Origin: Peribacillus frigoritolerans
GTDB lineage: Bacteria; Bacillota; Bacilli; Bacillales; DSM-1321
Direction of reading: 5' to 3'
Length of the DNA: 64,000 nt
Assembly: GCF_040250305.1 (NCBI RefSeq)
Contig: NZ_CP158190.1
Location: forward strand, 5,240,001-5,304,000
A program made the translations under genes and the position numbers. Under the pieces are notes generated by a model, which worked only from the letters and a program-made list of their open reading frames with translations, was not told where the DNA came from and did not search any database. This document shows, piece after piece, positions 34,701 through 44,397 of this stretch (positions are counted from its first letter, which is position 1; each line of letters starts with the position of its first letter).

Positions 34701-36788
34701 TTACTGTAGATAGGCGGAAACGGTAATTTGCGCGCCTGTTGGTATATTGGTTTCAGGAGTTACAATTACCCTATCTTTTAATAGGTTAATCTTTATAGCA
34801 TTGTCCGCTGTCTCGTAATCGGTTCCCGTATCAAAACCATTTCCTTTAAGTAATATATCTTCGTTGATTACGATGGATATGGTGTTAACAGAAACTCCAC
34901 CGGTCAATACAAAAAGAGCATCCCCTTGAACAGAGACACTCGCTGATGATAGATTGCTTGATTTAATGGTCCATTTCGTCCCATCAAATCGTAAGATCAA
35001 CATGATTTGTTGGGGTAAGCTGTTTCTAATCCCACTCGATGTATTTCGGATGTATTTCGATTGCCTTTTGATTTGTATCTTGTCATCCACCTGCATATCA
35101 TAGATATCTTTCCGAAAGTTAGAAAAGTTCAATTCTGGTTTGCTGTACTGATCAAGAGGATTGTACTTTATGTCAATGATACTAAGTTCATCCTGGTATG
35201 TCCCACCGCCACCAGTGTCAGCAATCATACTTATGGTATCTCCCTTAAAGAAAACCTCTTCAAACCCTTCAAGTCTCGGGTCATAAAAAATGGCCAAGTC
35301 TACATTTACTGTTACTTCAGGATAGGGATTGACCAAGTTTTCTAAAGCAGTTTTTATACTACTTTCTTTAGTGAACCTATCATCTCTAATATCATCAGCA
35401 TACCGGGGAAATCCATCCAATAGATAATTCTTCTCTTCAGGGTGAACATATAAAACAGGATCAAATAGATACTTCCCTTTATCATCCTGCTTTCCATATC
35501 CCCATGCCCTTGTGGTGCTGTTTCGAGTGGATGAAGAAATTTGCAATCCAGCTACATTATACCGAGTGTCTAATAAATAATTCACTTTCTTACCCATTTG
35601 TTTATAGACATATATTTTGGTATTGTCTACATCCAATTCAATCTTATAATCTTCAACGATTTCGTCCATTAACGTTTGGGAATTTTGTTCCCCAAAATTC
35701 TCCTGTTCTACTGCTTCTATGGTTTTTGCAGAGGCATCCAATACATAACTAAACCCACTTCCTTTTAAAGCTATATCTAAAACCTCCGTAAGTTTCAATG
35801 TTCCCGTTTTGGATGTGTTCACCATATTGTTAACGAGCCTTGCCACATACGTATGTGAAGCAGTTATGGTTTTCGTAAAAGCTATATTATCTGAATCTAT
35901 GTCTAAAATGAAATATCTCTGAGCCTTAAACCTCTTTTCATCAATAACGATGATGTTGTCATTGACCAACATGTCATATTCCACTTGGTTTTCCTCGGTT
36001 CGACTAATGGTAAAGGACAATTCCTTTTTTCCATTCAACCCATCACTTATGGTAGGGACTACGTCCACAATTTCAACACGTTCCCCTGTAGTTTTGTTTT
36101 CCACAAATATTTGATTCAAGAATACATCCTTTACCACTTCATATGTTGTATCGCCTGTGACTTCCAAATTAGGCGTATCCAATATTGGTGGTTCAGGTGT
36201 AGGGGTAGAAGTATCCAGATTATCAAAAAAAGAATCGATCGCTCGATTCACATCCACATTTCCTGTTATTCCATTAACTTTTCCTTCTTGTGTGTATTGC
36301 CAAACGGTCCAGCCAGTAATATCTGGGTCTGATGCTGTTGTGTATCTTGCAATCCATAGAGGGTAACCACTGGCATCGATACTATTTTTGTAGAAAGAAA
36401 GATAAGTGTATATCATCACTTTTCTTCCTTGAGATATTAGATATTCAAGAAAAGTTCTGGCAGCTGCTGTCAAAGCTGATTTTCCAATATTGCCTGAATC
36501 CGTTTCAATATCCAATACCAGGGGTAAATCCATTTCAAAATCTTTGACGGTATTTAAAAAGAATTTCGCTTCAGCTAATGCCTCAGAATTGGACTTGAAA
36601 TTGGCGAAGTGATAGGCACCCACTTTTAAGCCGTTTTTCTTAGCATTAGAGATATTCGTTTTAAAAGTTGAATCAATATAAGTGGTACCCTGTGTTGCCT
36701 TAATAAAAGCAAACTTCACACCATCTGCCGCAACAAGTCCCCAATTAATTGAACCTTGCCAATGCGATACATCAATCCCTTTAATCAT
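34701..36788 (-). CDS. Tail-associated lysin: GH25 lysozyme fused to prophage tail endopeptidase (Tal)
   Basis: Residues 1-190 are a GH25 muramidase (MIKGIDVSHWQGSINW, FIKATQGTTYIDS, LPLVLDIETDSG, all catalytic-site motifs present). A proline/threonine linker (TSTPTPEPP) joins it to a Tal-like prophage tail domain of about 480 residues, recognised from VVDVVPTISDGLNGKKELSF and AGLQISSSTRNSTTRAWGYG. In most Tal proteins enzymatic modules follow the structural domain; here the lysozyme precedes it. It follows the Dit gene, as expected for a tail-tip protein that opens the wall during infection. Confidence 0.9.
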   Translation of the reverse strand: MIKGIDVSHWQGSINWGLVAADGVKFAFIKATQGTTYIDSTFKTNISNAKKNGLKVGAYHFANFKSNSEALAEAKFFLNTVKDFEMDLPLVLDIETDSGNIGKSALTAAARTFLEYLISQGRKVMIYTYLSFYKNSIDASGYPLWIARYTTASDPDITGWTVWQYTQEGKVNGITGNVDVNRAIDSFFDNLDTSTPTPEPPILDTPNLEVTGDTTYEVVKDVFLNQIFVENKTTGERVEIVDVVPTISDGLNGKKELSFTISRTEENQVEYDMLVNDNIIVIDEKRFKAQRYFILDIDSDNIAFTKTITASHTYVARLVNNMVNTSKTGTLKLTEVLDIALKGSGFSYVLDASAKTIEAVEQENFGEQNSQTLMDEIVEDYKIELDVDNTKIYVYKQMGKKVNYLLDTRYNVAGLQISSSTRNSTTRAWGYGKQDDKGKYLFDPVLYVHPEEKNYLLDGFPRYADDIRDDRFTKESSIKTALENLVNPYPEVTVNVDLAIFYDPRLEGFEEVFFKGDTISMIADTGGGGTYQDELSIIDIKYNPLDQYSKPELNFSNFRKDIYDMQVDDKIQIKRQSKYIRNTSSGIRNSLPQQIMLILRFDGTKWTIKSSNLSSASVSVQGDALFVLTGGVSVNTISIVINEDILLKGNGFDTGTDYETADNAIKINLLKDRVIVTPETNIPTGAQITVSAYLQ

Positions 36789-36796
36789 TCCATCAC

Positions 36797-37645
36797 CTAC
36801 TTATAATAAAACCTTGTGTTAAATTTGATGCTTTTCTGACTAGCTCCGGATACTTCCATGAGATTGTAGCCAGGGAGTAGTGAAGGAAAACGCCCTGTTG
36901 TCTTTGCGATTTTCCCATTCACAGTGATGTATTGGCGAAAAATAACGACCTGCGCATTTGTTAAAGTCTCATTGATGATTAAATACTCCCCAGTATTTCT
37001 GTTGCTGATCTTCACATCTTTTCCTGTAAGGGTCAATTCCACCTCAAAGTCATGTTCCGTGGTGTATAAACGAATATCTCCCCCGTTATAAACCCTGAAT
37101 TGATAAGGGATTTGGGCATTACTATCCTCGAAAAGATAGACAAGATCTTCGTTAGGAATGTTCATTCCAATGCCAAATCGCTCCTTGCTTAAATTGTAAG
37201 CAGACTCAGTATTATATTTGGACTCCGCCACACCAGAAAGACATGTGAACTCAACTTGAAATTCCTTATGGTTGTATCGCTCTTCCTTTTCAATCGAAAA
37301 ATTTCCATCACATGTGACTAACCATCTTTTATATGGCTCAAATGTATTGGAAATATAATAAGGTTCATCTCTTACCAATAATCTATAAACTTCACTTCTC
37401 CACAAATAAAATTGTTGAGGGATTACTGATTTTATAAGCAGTTTTACAGGTATTGCCCTTTCCTTGTAGACTACTTTTTTATGGTTTGTTTGGACTAATC
37501 CACTTTTGCCTGGTATGGACTGGACATCCCTTTCGACGATGGGTGCAGGTGGGCTAATTGATAGGAGATTTACTTTTGGTAATAACTCACTCAATTTCTG
37601 TTCACCGTTTCCATAATCGATTATCAAGTCATACTCTCCCATCAC
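36797..37645 (-). CDS. Distal tail protein (Dit)
   Basis: A 282-residue phage tail family protein. Dit forms the hexameric hub between tail tube and Tal. The N-terminal belt is seen in YGNGEQKLSELLPKVNLLSI and RDVQSIPGKSG, the C-terminal galectin-like part from about residue 130. Its start overlaps the tape measure stop by 4 bp. Confidence 0.9.
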   Translation of the reverse strand: MMGEYDLIIDYGNGEQKLSELLPKVNLLSISPPAPIVERDVQSIPGKSGLVQTNHKKVVYKERAIPVKLLIKSVIPQQFYLWRSEVYRLLVRDEPYYISNTFEPYKRWLVTCDGNFSIEKEERYNHKEFQVEFTCLSGVAESKYNTESAYNLSKERFGIGMNIPNEDLVYLFEDSNAQIPYQFRVYNGGDIRLYTTEHDFEVELTLTGKDVKISNRNTGEYLIINETLTNAQVVIFRQYITVNGKIAKTTGRFPSLLPGYNLMEVSGASQKSIKFNTRFYYK

Positions 37646-40600
37646 CTAACCCCCATGTTAAAAGATTTACTTTTTAATACATTCGTACTGCGATTATCAA
37701 GCACCCGTCCGACCTGGTCTTTGCCAAGATAAATGTCTCCTGTTTTTTCCGAAATAATCCTCAATAAATTAGCTATCTCTTTAGAAAGAATTTCATTTTG
37801 CCGTAATGTCGCATTTAATAATTGGCTCATGACTGAATCGTTGCTACTACCTCCACGTACATTCGGCAATTGATTAGGTCGCTTATTTCCACTGTCAATT
37901 TTCTTTCCTGCTAAAGCCAATAGCTTCATCGCGTCTGTTCGCTTACTCGGATCAGTAGGGATAACAAACTCTGGCCATCCACCCTCTGCTAATTCATACA
38001 TGCCAGCATTATTAATCAACCCGCCTGTTTCATATCCATGGCCATGACCCACATATTTAAGCATGCTTGAGCCATAACGTGATTTAGCGTAGTTCATACC
38101 TGCAAGCAAGCTGTCTAAGCCGTTCATTTGGTTCTTGTGACCTGGGAATGCATAGGCCCTAAATGTTGGTGGGATTACCTGGACGAGTCCACGAGCCAAA
38201 TTTCCAGAGTAATAATTGACATCTTTTACAGCTGTTGATTGGATAGCTTTTTCATTACCGCCCGATTCAGACTTGATTTGCCTTAACCATGCGTTAATAT
38301 AAGCTTCAGTTACAGGAAGACCGTTCATTCCTAAAGCCTTCATGACAGTTCCACGCCATCTTTCAACTCCACTGCCAACAGGTGCCGCACTTCCACCTGA
38401 ACCTATCAAATCCTCCATTTTATTCTTAACAATACCTGTGGATTTATCTTTGAGAAAATCCAATGTTCCACTTCCGAGTTTTCCTAACGCACCACTAAAC
38501 CCAGAAAAGAAAACACCAAACTTTTCAAATACTTTTCCCATAAGCTTTTTAGGGTCAGATATATAACTCCATACATCAAGTCCTATATCTTTTACTTTGG
38601 AAACTGTTTGGCTTAGGATATTCCCTTTTGAGCCTTCCCCTTTCACACCTTTTTTATAGGCAGGCAATCCTGCTTTTAAAAGCTGTTTACTTTGCTGGTA
38701 AGGTAAAACCTCTGTCCCTCTAGGAATGTTCATTAATGTGGCTCTTCCTGGTGATAATCCCACAAAACCATCTGGTGTTCGGAAAAGTTCTGGACCTAAA
38801 CCATCACCTAAAATGGCTGGACCTCCAGGATGGAACGGAGTCCCTTTTGCGTATTTTGCAGGGCCACCTCTTTTGTTTACACCGCTTGATGATCCACCAC
38901 CAGTTGGGTTCCAATCGGGAATCTCAAAATCAATCCCTATTTTACCCATAACCCAGTTGATTCCGTCAGTTAAACTATTAACCTTTTTCGCCAAAGCTCC
39001 GGCCATACTACCTATACCATCTATTAATCCGTTGATAATAGCTTTTCCGGTACTTCTTAAATCAATATCTTTAAAGAAACCAATGATATTTTTCATGATT
39101 CCAAGGGCTGTTTTCTTAATGGCCTTCCAGGCTCCGTCCCAATCGCCACGAATTAAAGCTAGAATTGTACGGATTATTCCTAAAATTAAGGTAAGCCCAT
39201 TATTGATCACTAACTTCAAGCTCGACCATGCAATTTTCACTATCCCAACTAAGATTGGCCAAAAAATTTGGAAAAGACCCTTAATTAAGCCAAAAACGAC
39301 TTGTATATTGGTCCATATGAGAGAAAGATAATACTTTAATCCATCCACTATTTGTGCGCCATTTTCATCCCAAAACTTCTTGAATTCAGCTAGTTTTTGG
39401 CCTCCAAATGAAGTGATGGAAGATAGTGCTTCCATGATATACGGCTTTATAAAACCATAGACAGAAACTGCTGCTGACTTTATAGCATTCCATCCAGAAA
39501 TTACTCCATTTCGAAAAGTTTCAGAACGAGTCCACAGAAGATAAAGTGATGTACCCAGCAAAGCTAAAACCCCAATGACTATTCCAACTGGCCCCGTCAA
39601 TGCTACCAAACCTAACCTTAACCAGTTAAGCAATCCTCCTGCTTTTGCGATGGCCGGGAAAATTGTATTAAGTCCTGTTAGAAAACTTCCTAAGAAGCCA
39701 ATGAATAACCCACCTATAAGAAGCAATGGTCCTAAACCGGCTAACAGTAAACCAAAAACAACGGTCATTTTTTGAGTAGCTGGTGTAAGATCTAGAAATT
39801 TTTGAACTAGTCCTTGTGTAAATTCTGATAGTTTTTTAATTGTAGGAGTAAGAATGGTCCCGATTTCTATGCCCGCGGATTCTAAAGATCCCTGGAGTTC
39901 GTCTAATGCCCCTTTTAAATTATCCCTCATTATAGCTGAGGCTTCTGCTGATGCTCCCCCACTGTTTTCAAGTGCTTTGGTCATCTTATCTATTTCATCC
40001 GGACCAGCTTTCATAAGAGAAAGCATTCCTGAAACTGCCTCTGTACCGACAAGGCTTGCAAGGGTTGCGGCCTTCTGTGTCTCTGTTTGACCTTCCATTG
40101 AACCGGAAAGATTCTCCACTAGTTGAGATAGTCCTACAAAATTACCCTCAGCATCCGTTATGGAGATTCCCATTGTTTCCATCATTTTGCTATTTGCTTC
40201 TGATGGATTTAAGAGTGCAAGTAAGGCACCTCGCAAAGTGGTTCCTGCCTGTTCGCCTTCCATACCAGCATTGGTAAGAATACCAATAGAACCAGATAAC
40301 TCCTCCAAACTGATGCCCAGTGCTGCCGCGGGTGGACCGGCGTACTTCAGAGCATATTGCATATCTGTGAGATCAGCTGCAGATTGATTGGCGGTTTGTG
40401 CTAAAATATCCGCAACCTTACTTGCTTCTGAGGCTTCCAATCCGAATATATTTAATGAAGAAGCCATGACATCCGCAGTTTGAGCCATATCGGAACCCGA
40501 TGCTTCGGCTGCACTAATTACACCAGGCATAGAACCTAATATTTCCTCCACAGTGAAACCCATTGCAGCCAAACTTTCTTGACCGGCCGCGACTTCACTT

Positions 40601-41259
40601 GCAGATTTACTTGTGGAGGCACCTAGTTCTAACGCAGCATCTTTAAGTTTTATTACTTCCTCTGCAGTTGCTCCTGAAATTGCAGCTACTTTGGACATTT
40701 GCGCTTCAAATTCTTTAGCTGTATTAAGGGCTGCTACTCCCAGACCAGCAATAGGTGCTGTAATATACAAAGACATAGATTTACCAAGGTCCTTCAATCC
40801 ACTTCCAATACTAGTTAATTTTGATCCTGCTTTCTCTGCAGAATCACCAAACTTTGTCCATCCACTACTTGCGATACGTTGTTCTTCTTGTAAATCTTTT
40901 AGTTCGCCGGTTGTGCGTTCGATATTACGTTGCAAACTTTGTAACGCTGCTGATTGGTGATTATAAGATTTCGCTGCTTTATCTGCTTCCTTACTGCCTT
41001 CACCAAATTCCTCTACAGCTTTTCTATAAGCCACTTGTGCTTTTTCTGTTATTCTTCTTTGTAATTCAATTTTTTTATTTAAGCCATCGAGTGTTGTTTG
41101 GTACTTTACCACTGATTTGTCCGCACGATCGAACACTGAGAGATTGGCTTTCATCTCAGAAGAAACTAATTTCATTTTTGAACGTAAATCTGTAAGACCA
41201 CTATTTAGATTAAGAGTGTCTAAATCTAGCCCTATTGACAATCCTTCAATTTTCTCCAT
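37642..41259 (-). CDS. Tape measure protein with lytic transglycosylase domain
   Basis: A 1205-residue protein that sets tail length. Residues 1-135 are coiled coil. A TP901 core domain occupies about 165-500 (LELGASTSKSASEVAAGQES, GTTLRGALLALLNP). Several hydrophobic segments follow (about 500-720). A C-terminal SLT-type transglycosylase lies at about 970-1090 (IKSESGGNEKAIQ; GLVQVIPPTFRAYAFPGH; MNYAKSRYG), with the catalytic E in SESGG. The protein would therefore also cut peptidoglycan during DNA entry. Confidence 0.93.
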   Translation of the reverse strand: MEKIEGLSIGLDLDTLNLNSGLTDLRSKMKLVSSEMKANLSVFDRADKSVVKYQTTLDGLNKKIELQRRITEKAQVAYRKAVEEFGEGSKEADKAAKSYNHQSAALQSLQRNIERTTGELKDLQEEQRIASSGWTKFGDSAEKAGSKLTSIGSGLKDLGKSMSLYITAPIAGLGVAALNTAKEFEAQMSKVAAISGATAEEVIKLKDAALELGASTSKSASEVAAGQESLAAMGFTVEEILGSMPGVISAAEASGSDMAQTADVMASSLNIFGLEASEASKVADILAQTANQSAADLTDMQYALKYAGPPAAALGISLEELSGSIGILTNAGMEGEQAGTTLRGALLALLNPSEANSKMMETMGISITDAEGNFVGLSQLVENLSGSMEGQTETQKAATLASLVGTEAVSGMLSLMKAGPDEIDKMTKALENSGGASAEASAIMRDNLKGALDELQGSLESAGIEIGTILTPTIKKLSEFTQGLVQKFLDLTPATQKMTVVFGLLLAGLGPLLLIGGLFIGFLGSFLTGLNTIFPAIAKAGGLLNWLRLGLVALTGPVGIVIGVLALLGTSLYLLWTRSETFRNGVISGWNAIKSAAVSVYGFIKPYIMEALSSITSFGGQKLAEFKKFWDENGAQIVDGLKYYLSLIWTNIQVVFGLIKGLFQIFWPILVGIVKIAWSSLKLVINNGLTLILGIIRTILALIRGDWDGAWKAIKKTALGIMKNIIGFFKDIDLRSTGKAIINGLIDGIGSMAGALAKKVNSLTDGINWVMGKIGIDFEIPDWNPTGGGSSSGVNKRGGPAKYAKGTPFHPGGPAILGDGLGPELFRTPDGFVGLSPGRATLMNIPRGTEVLPYQQSKQLLKAGLPAYKKGVKGEGSKGNILSQTVSKVKDIGLDVWSYISDPKKLMGKVFEKFGVFFSGFSGALGKLGSGTLDFLKDKSTGIVKNKMEDLIGSGGSAAPVGSGVERWRGTVMKALGMNGLPVTEAYINAWLRQIKSESGGNEKAIQSTAVKDVNYYSGNLARGLVQVIPPTFRAYAFPGHKNQMNGLDSLLAGMNYAKSRYGSSMLKYVGHGHGYETGGLINNAGMYELAEGGWPEFVIPTDPSKRTDAMKLLALAGKKIDSGNKRPNQLPNVRGGSSNDSVMSQLLNATLRQNEILSKEIANLLRIISEKTGDIYLGKDQVGRVLDNRSTNVLKSKSFNMGVR

Positions 41260-41293
41260 TAATCACCCTCCCTTCACATGCCAAAAAAAAGCC

Positions 41294-41516
41294 CTATCCT
41301 CCGAATGCGGCAATTAGGGACTTTTCCTGTCTTGGCTTATTTTGTTCGCTGAGGATTTCAATTAGAAAGTGAAATGGCATGCTTAACACTTCATTGATGT
41401 CCTTCCCATTTTTCACATTTTCAAGGATGACCTTGTCCATATATTCCTTTTGTTTGGCTGGAGAAAAGTCCTCATCCTTTAACCTTTCTTCGCCAAAAAC
41501 TTTTTTGTTTCATCGG
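41294..41516 (-). CDS. Tail chaperone frameshift extension (gpGT, -1 frame)
   Basis: The -1 frame beyond the slippery site reads VFGEERLKDEDFSPAKQKEY and ends IAAFGG then TAG, about 73 codons, with no start codon of its own. The heptamer A AAA AAG (complement of 41510-41516) sits in the gpG frame near its end. Shifting there fuses the last part to gpG, as in the lambda G/GT pair that loads tail subunits onto the tape measure, whose gene follows directly. Confidence 0.85.
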
Positions 41517-41841
41517 TCTGACGTCCTTGAGCCACAAAGATAATTTGTTCTTGAAGTGTTTGAATAGCATCAGGTGCATGCAGACCATTAAATAGATCTT
41601 CTTTTGTAAATTGTTTGTTATAAATCTTGTTGGCTACAAATTCCAGTAGTTTATCGATCATTTCCTTTTCAGATGACGCATTTTTTTCTTTTTCACTCTT
41701 CTCCATTTCTTGTGTAAGATCCACAGCCTCATATACTACTGAAAAAGGGATAAATATTGGAGTTAGGTGTTTTTCTGTGACGATTTCCCCTTCTTTTACT
41801 TCTTTCACCAATTCGATCATGTTACGTTTTAAATTAGCCAT
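41479..41841 (-). CDS. Tail assembly chaperone (gpG)
   Basis: A 120-residue helical protein (MANLKRNMIELVKEVKEGEI) between the major tail protein and tape measure genes, the classic place of the tail chaperone. I chose the ATG at 41841 behind AGGAGA; the open frame extends upstream without a ribosome site. Its 3' end carries the A AAA AAG slippery heptamer (41510-41516), 11 codons before the stop, feeding the -1 product. Confidence 0.87.
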   Translation of the reverse strand: MANLKRNMIELVKEVKEGEIVTEKHLTPIFIPFSVVYEAVDLTQEMEKSEKEKNASSEKEMIDKLLEFVANKIYNKQFTKEDLFNGLHAPDAIQTLQEQIIFVAQGRQTDETKKFLAKKG

Positions 41842-42019
41842 TCTAAAACATCTCCTTTTCTTATAGGCTTTGTTAAAGATTATCGTTGATTTTTGAACAA
41901 ATAAAAGAAGACCACCTACTATAAGTGGTTTTCTTAAGTGCACTTTTAATGAACTAACGATTTATTTAGAGTTGACACAAATTGTGCAATAAGTTAGAGG
42001 GATGGAATAAAAAAAGACC

Positions 42020-42157
42020 TTATTCAGGTCCCGCAGATTGCGAACGATTTAAGAATTCTCTAATTTCATCAATAGATATACCTAACTCTCGGGCATATAA
42101 TATCAATTCTGCCCATTCCTTATCTAAGCCTTTTTCGATAAATAAAGAATTTGACAT
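42020..42157 (-). CDS. Prophage SinI-like antirepressor, copy 1 (45 aa)
   Basis: A 45-residue peptide with the Sin dimerisation helix: LDKEWAELILYARELGISID followed by EIREFLNRSQ. The conserved D-x-x-W and EI-x-x-F/Y-L pattern is that of SinI. ATG at 42157 follows AGGAG at 8 nt, and a terminator-like GACCTT/AAGGTC context is at the end. It lies inside the late operon between the tail chaperone and the major tail genes, the usual place for a moron. It is identical to copy 2 at 38 of 45 residues. Confidence 0.82.
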   Translation of the reverse strand: MSNSLFIEKGLDKEWAELILYARELGISIDEIREFLNRSQSAGPE

Positions 42158-42777
42158 GTTCACTCTCCTGATTTTAGAAGTTCCCATCTCCCGATAGGAT
42201 TTACCTGGAATTATTGTCTGATATTAAAATTACATATCCTCCCTCTTCTATTTCTTTAAAACCACGTTTAAACATACAATAAAAATATTAAGTGATAAAT
42301 AATAATATAATAACTCAAGAAAAATAAGATAAATTATAGTAATTAATAATTAACGAAGGTAGTATCTAACTTAAAATATAGAGTGAACTTTTTTGCAACA
42401 AATAGGGTTCATATTTATTCTATATTTCAATCTACATTAAACAACATAAACTGACATCATTAAACACAATATATTTCGCTTTCCTATTTTACATAATACT
42501 GATTATTAACATAACAGTTAAAAATCACCGATTAAAATAATAATTTATTTTGATATGAATAGACGGTTCTGCAGATTTCAATCAAGTGGTTTATTTTTCC
42601 AGATCATAGCTTTCATTGTTGTAGCTTTTTCCTTTGCAACTAAAAGGGATTTACTTCAATAACAGGGTTCCTGCGGCATCATTTTTTTATGGAACTATTC
42701 TGCCCCGTTAGTTCATCAAGAAAATCAACAACTTAACAGAGCCTTCTACTAAAAAAGAGCAGGCATTTTTCCCACTC
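42158..42777. other. AT-rich 620-bp spacer in the late operon
   Basis: No gene with support. It is much richer in AT than the flanking structural genes and carries a GAACTAACGGGGCAG motif on the minus strand (complement of 42701-42715), the same dispersed motif as in the cargo region. It probably holds the promoter of the SinI-like moron and marks a recombination junction. I do not find Spo0A boxes (TGTCGAA) in it. Confidence 0.5.
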
Positions 42778-42960
42778 TTAGATTTCTTTGATGACTGGTT
42801 TTCCCATCTTATTATCAGAGGACAATAATTCCTCTAATCGCTCTTCCTCAACCTTTTTATTACCCGGTTTAGGAAATGAATCCCCTTTACGATATATCTT
42901 ACCCTTGTCCTGAAGGTCTTTAAAATCAACTGTGGCTTGATATTTCTTTTTTTCACTCAT
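42778..42960 (-). CDS. Small late protein of unknown function, 60 aa
   Basis: A 60-residue, highly charged protein (MSEKKKYQATVDFKDLQDKG) that starts 3 nt after the major tail gene. A FKDLxDKGKxYRKGDxFP-type motif is common in small phage proteins at this position, which may decorate or assist the tail tube. Function unknown. Confidence 0.75.
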   Translation of the reverse strand: MSEKKKYQATVDFKDLQDKGKIYRKGDSFPKPGNKKVEEERLEELLSSDNKMGKPVIKEI

Positions 42961-42963
42961 TTA

Positions 42964-43578
42964 TTACACCCCCGCCGGTGCGCCAGTACCAGGATAAGCT
43001 TTTCCAAAGATAGCTTGGAAGAGGGCATCACGGCTTGTAGTTTCGCCTTTTTTATCCATACCGAAAAGTACAGATTTAGGATCTTCAAACCCTTCCACAT
43101 CCCTGTCCATGAATTCTGCAGTAACTTCTTCATTTTGAAACTCTACGCTATCTTCTTTCGTTTTACTAGAAATGTTAGGACGCATAAAAATCCCTTTCGG
43201 TAGGCCTACCCATTCCGTTGATCCATCTTGATATGTTTTGGCAAATACACAGGCTACATATGGAGGGAAATCGTTTGGACCGTATGAATATAGACCATCC
43301 ACAGTTGATTCCAATCCAAACAATACTTTCTTATCCTCAACTGGCACTTTGTGAAAGGCTGATGTAACACTGATATTTCCGTTTGATACTGCAATTTCAG
43401 CTGTTGTATTATCACCGTAAGCCCTAACTGCTTCTTGTGGCATTTCAATCGTTATTTCTTGAAGGAACTTCACTCGCTCAGGTTCCATTGAAGTTATCTC
43501 AATGCCTGTTTCAGTCAATGTCGCATAATGAAATTCGTCAACCCCGGTTGTTGCTCTGTAATTTTTTTCTACTGCCAT
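42964..43578 (-). CDS. Major tail protein (phi13 type)
   Basis: A 204-residue tail tube subunit. The family start is seen in ATTGVDEFHYATLTETG, and the beta core in YGPNDFPPYVACVFAKTYQD. It follows the head-tail joining genes and precedes the chaperones, as in HK97-like siphoviruses. Confidence 0.88.
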   Translation of the reverse strand: MAVEKNYRATTGVDEFHYATLTETGIEITSMEPERVKFLQEITIEMPQEAVRAYGDNTTAEIAVSNGNISVTSAFHKVPVEDKKVLFGLESTVDGLYSYGPNDFPPYVACVFAKTYQDGSTEWVGLPKGIFMRPNISSKTKEDSVEFQNEEVTAEFMDRDVEGFEDPKSVLFGMDKKGETTSRDALFQAIFGKAYPGTGAPAGV

Positions 43579-43615
43579 TCCTAATCACTCCTTTTATGAT
43601 ATAAAAAAAGACACA

Positions 43616-44005
43616 TTATAAAGTGTCTAAGTCTTCTCTGTATAATTTTCCTCGGTACCTTCTGGCATCGCGGTAAATACCTGTATCTTCATCCCATTCA
43701 TCCACACCTGGACGTTGATGAAAACCAAATTCCCACATGACTTTACTGATCTGTTCAGATAATTCTCTTGTCGCGGTTCTATTCTTTGACCACACTTCAA
43801 TTTGATAAAGGCAGTCATATGTCAGCCAGGTATCATCTGCGAAGTCTTTAGGAAGAGGGACATCTAATGGATCTATGATGATATTTGGAGCCATTGTCAC
43901 GCTGCTGGTTTCAGGAAAATCATAAAATTTAATCCTTCCTGCTGCCTTCTCCATAATAAATGGGTCAGCAATTAGTTGGTTATATACCATCCCTAATACA
44001 TCCAT
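43616..44005 (-). CDS. Tail terminator/completion protein (gp17-like, DUF3168-like)
   Basis: A 129-residue protein. Start VLGMVYNQLIADPFIMEKAA and central YDCLYQIEVWSKNRTATREL fit the minor capsid/tail completion family that caps the tail tube. It overlaps the previous gene by one base. Confidence 0.75.
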   Translation of the reverse strand: MDVLGMVYNQLIADPFIMEKAAGRIKFYDFPETSSVTMAPNIIIDPLDVPLPKDFADDTWLTYDCLYQIEVWSKNRTATRELSEQISKVMWEFGFHQRPGVDEWDEDTGIYRDARRYRGKLYREDLDTL

Positions 44006-44397
44006 TAAATCCCCTCCTTTATCACCCTTTTTATGGTGTCACGATATTCCTTCTCGGCATTTCTCATAGCCCTGGCTATTGCTCCCTTACCTTGTGGATT
44101 GGGATTCTTCACTGTGCCAAATTCATTCAAGTGGATAATCCTGTATCGATCTTTAGGGCCTTTCCAATGAATCTTTATAGTACGGGAACCATTCACCCAC
44201 ATTGGTTCGGAAATAGTCATTTCATCGATTGTCGCACCTGTATCCTTGAAGGATTCAAACTGACTCTTTAGTTCCCTGACAAAAACCTCGGCTCCTTTTT
44301 TTAGAGCCATATCGCTTAATTGCTGCACCTTCAATTGTCCGTAACGTTTTTCTATTTCAGCAATCAATTTCTTTTCTCCTGAAATTTTCACACTCAT
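44005..44397 (-). CDS. HK97 gp10-like head-tail component
   Basis: A 130-residue protein with the gp10 pattern: start VKISGEKKLIAEIEKRYGQL, then GAEVFVRELKSQF and a basic C-terminus (AIARAMRNAEKEYRDTIKRV). It lies between closure and completion genes in the connector operon. Confidence 0.85.
   Translation of the reverse strand: MSVKISGEKKLIAEIEKRYGQLKVQQLSDMALKKGAEVFVRELKSQFESFKDTGATIDEMTISEPMWVNGSRTIKIHWKGPKDRYRIIHLNEFGTVKNPNPQGKGAIARAMRNAEKEYRDTIKRVIKEGI

Noticed and set aside
42158-42777. Possible CRISPR or tandem repeat array in the AT-rich spacer
   Set aside because: No regularly spaced repeats; only general AT richness and one copy of the border motif.
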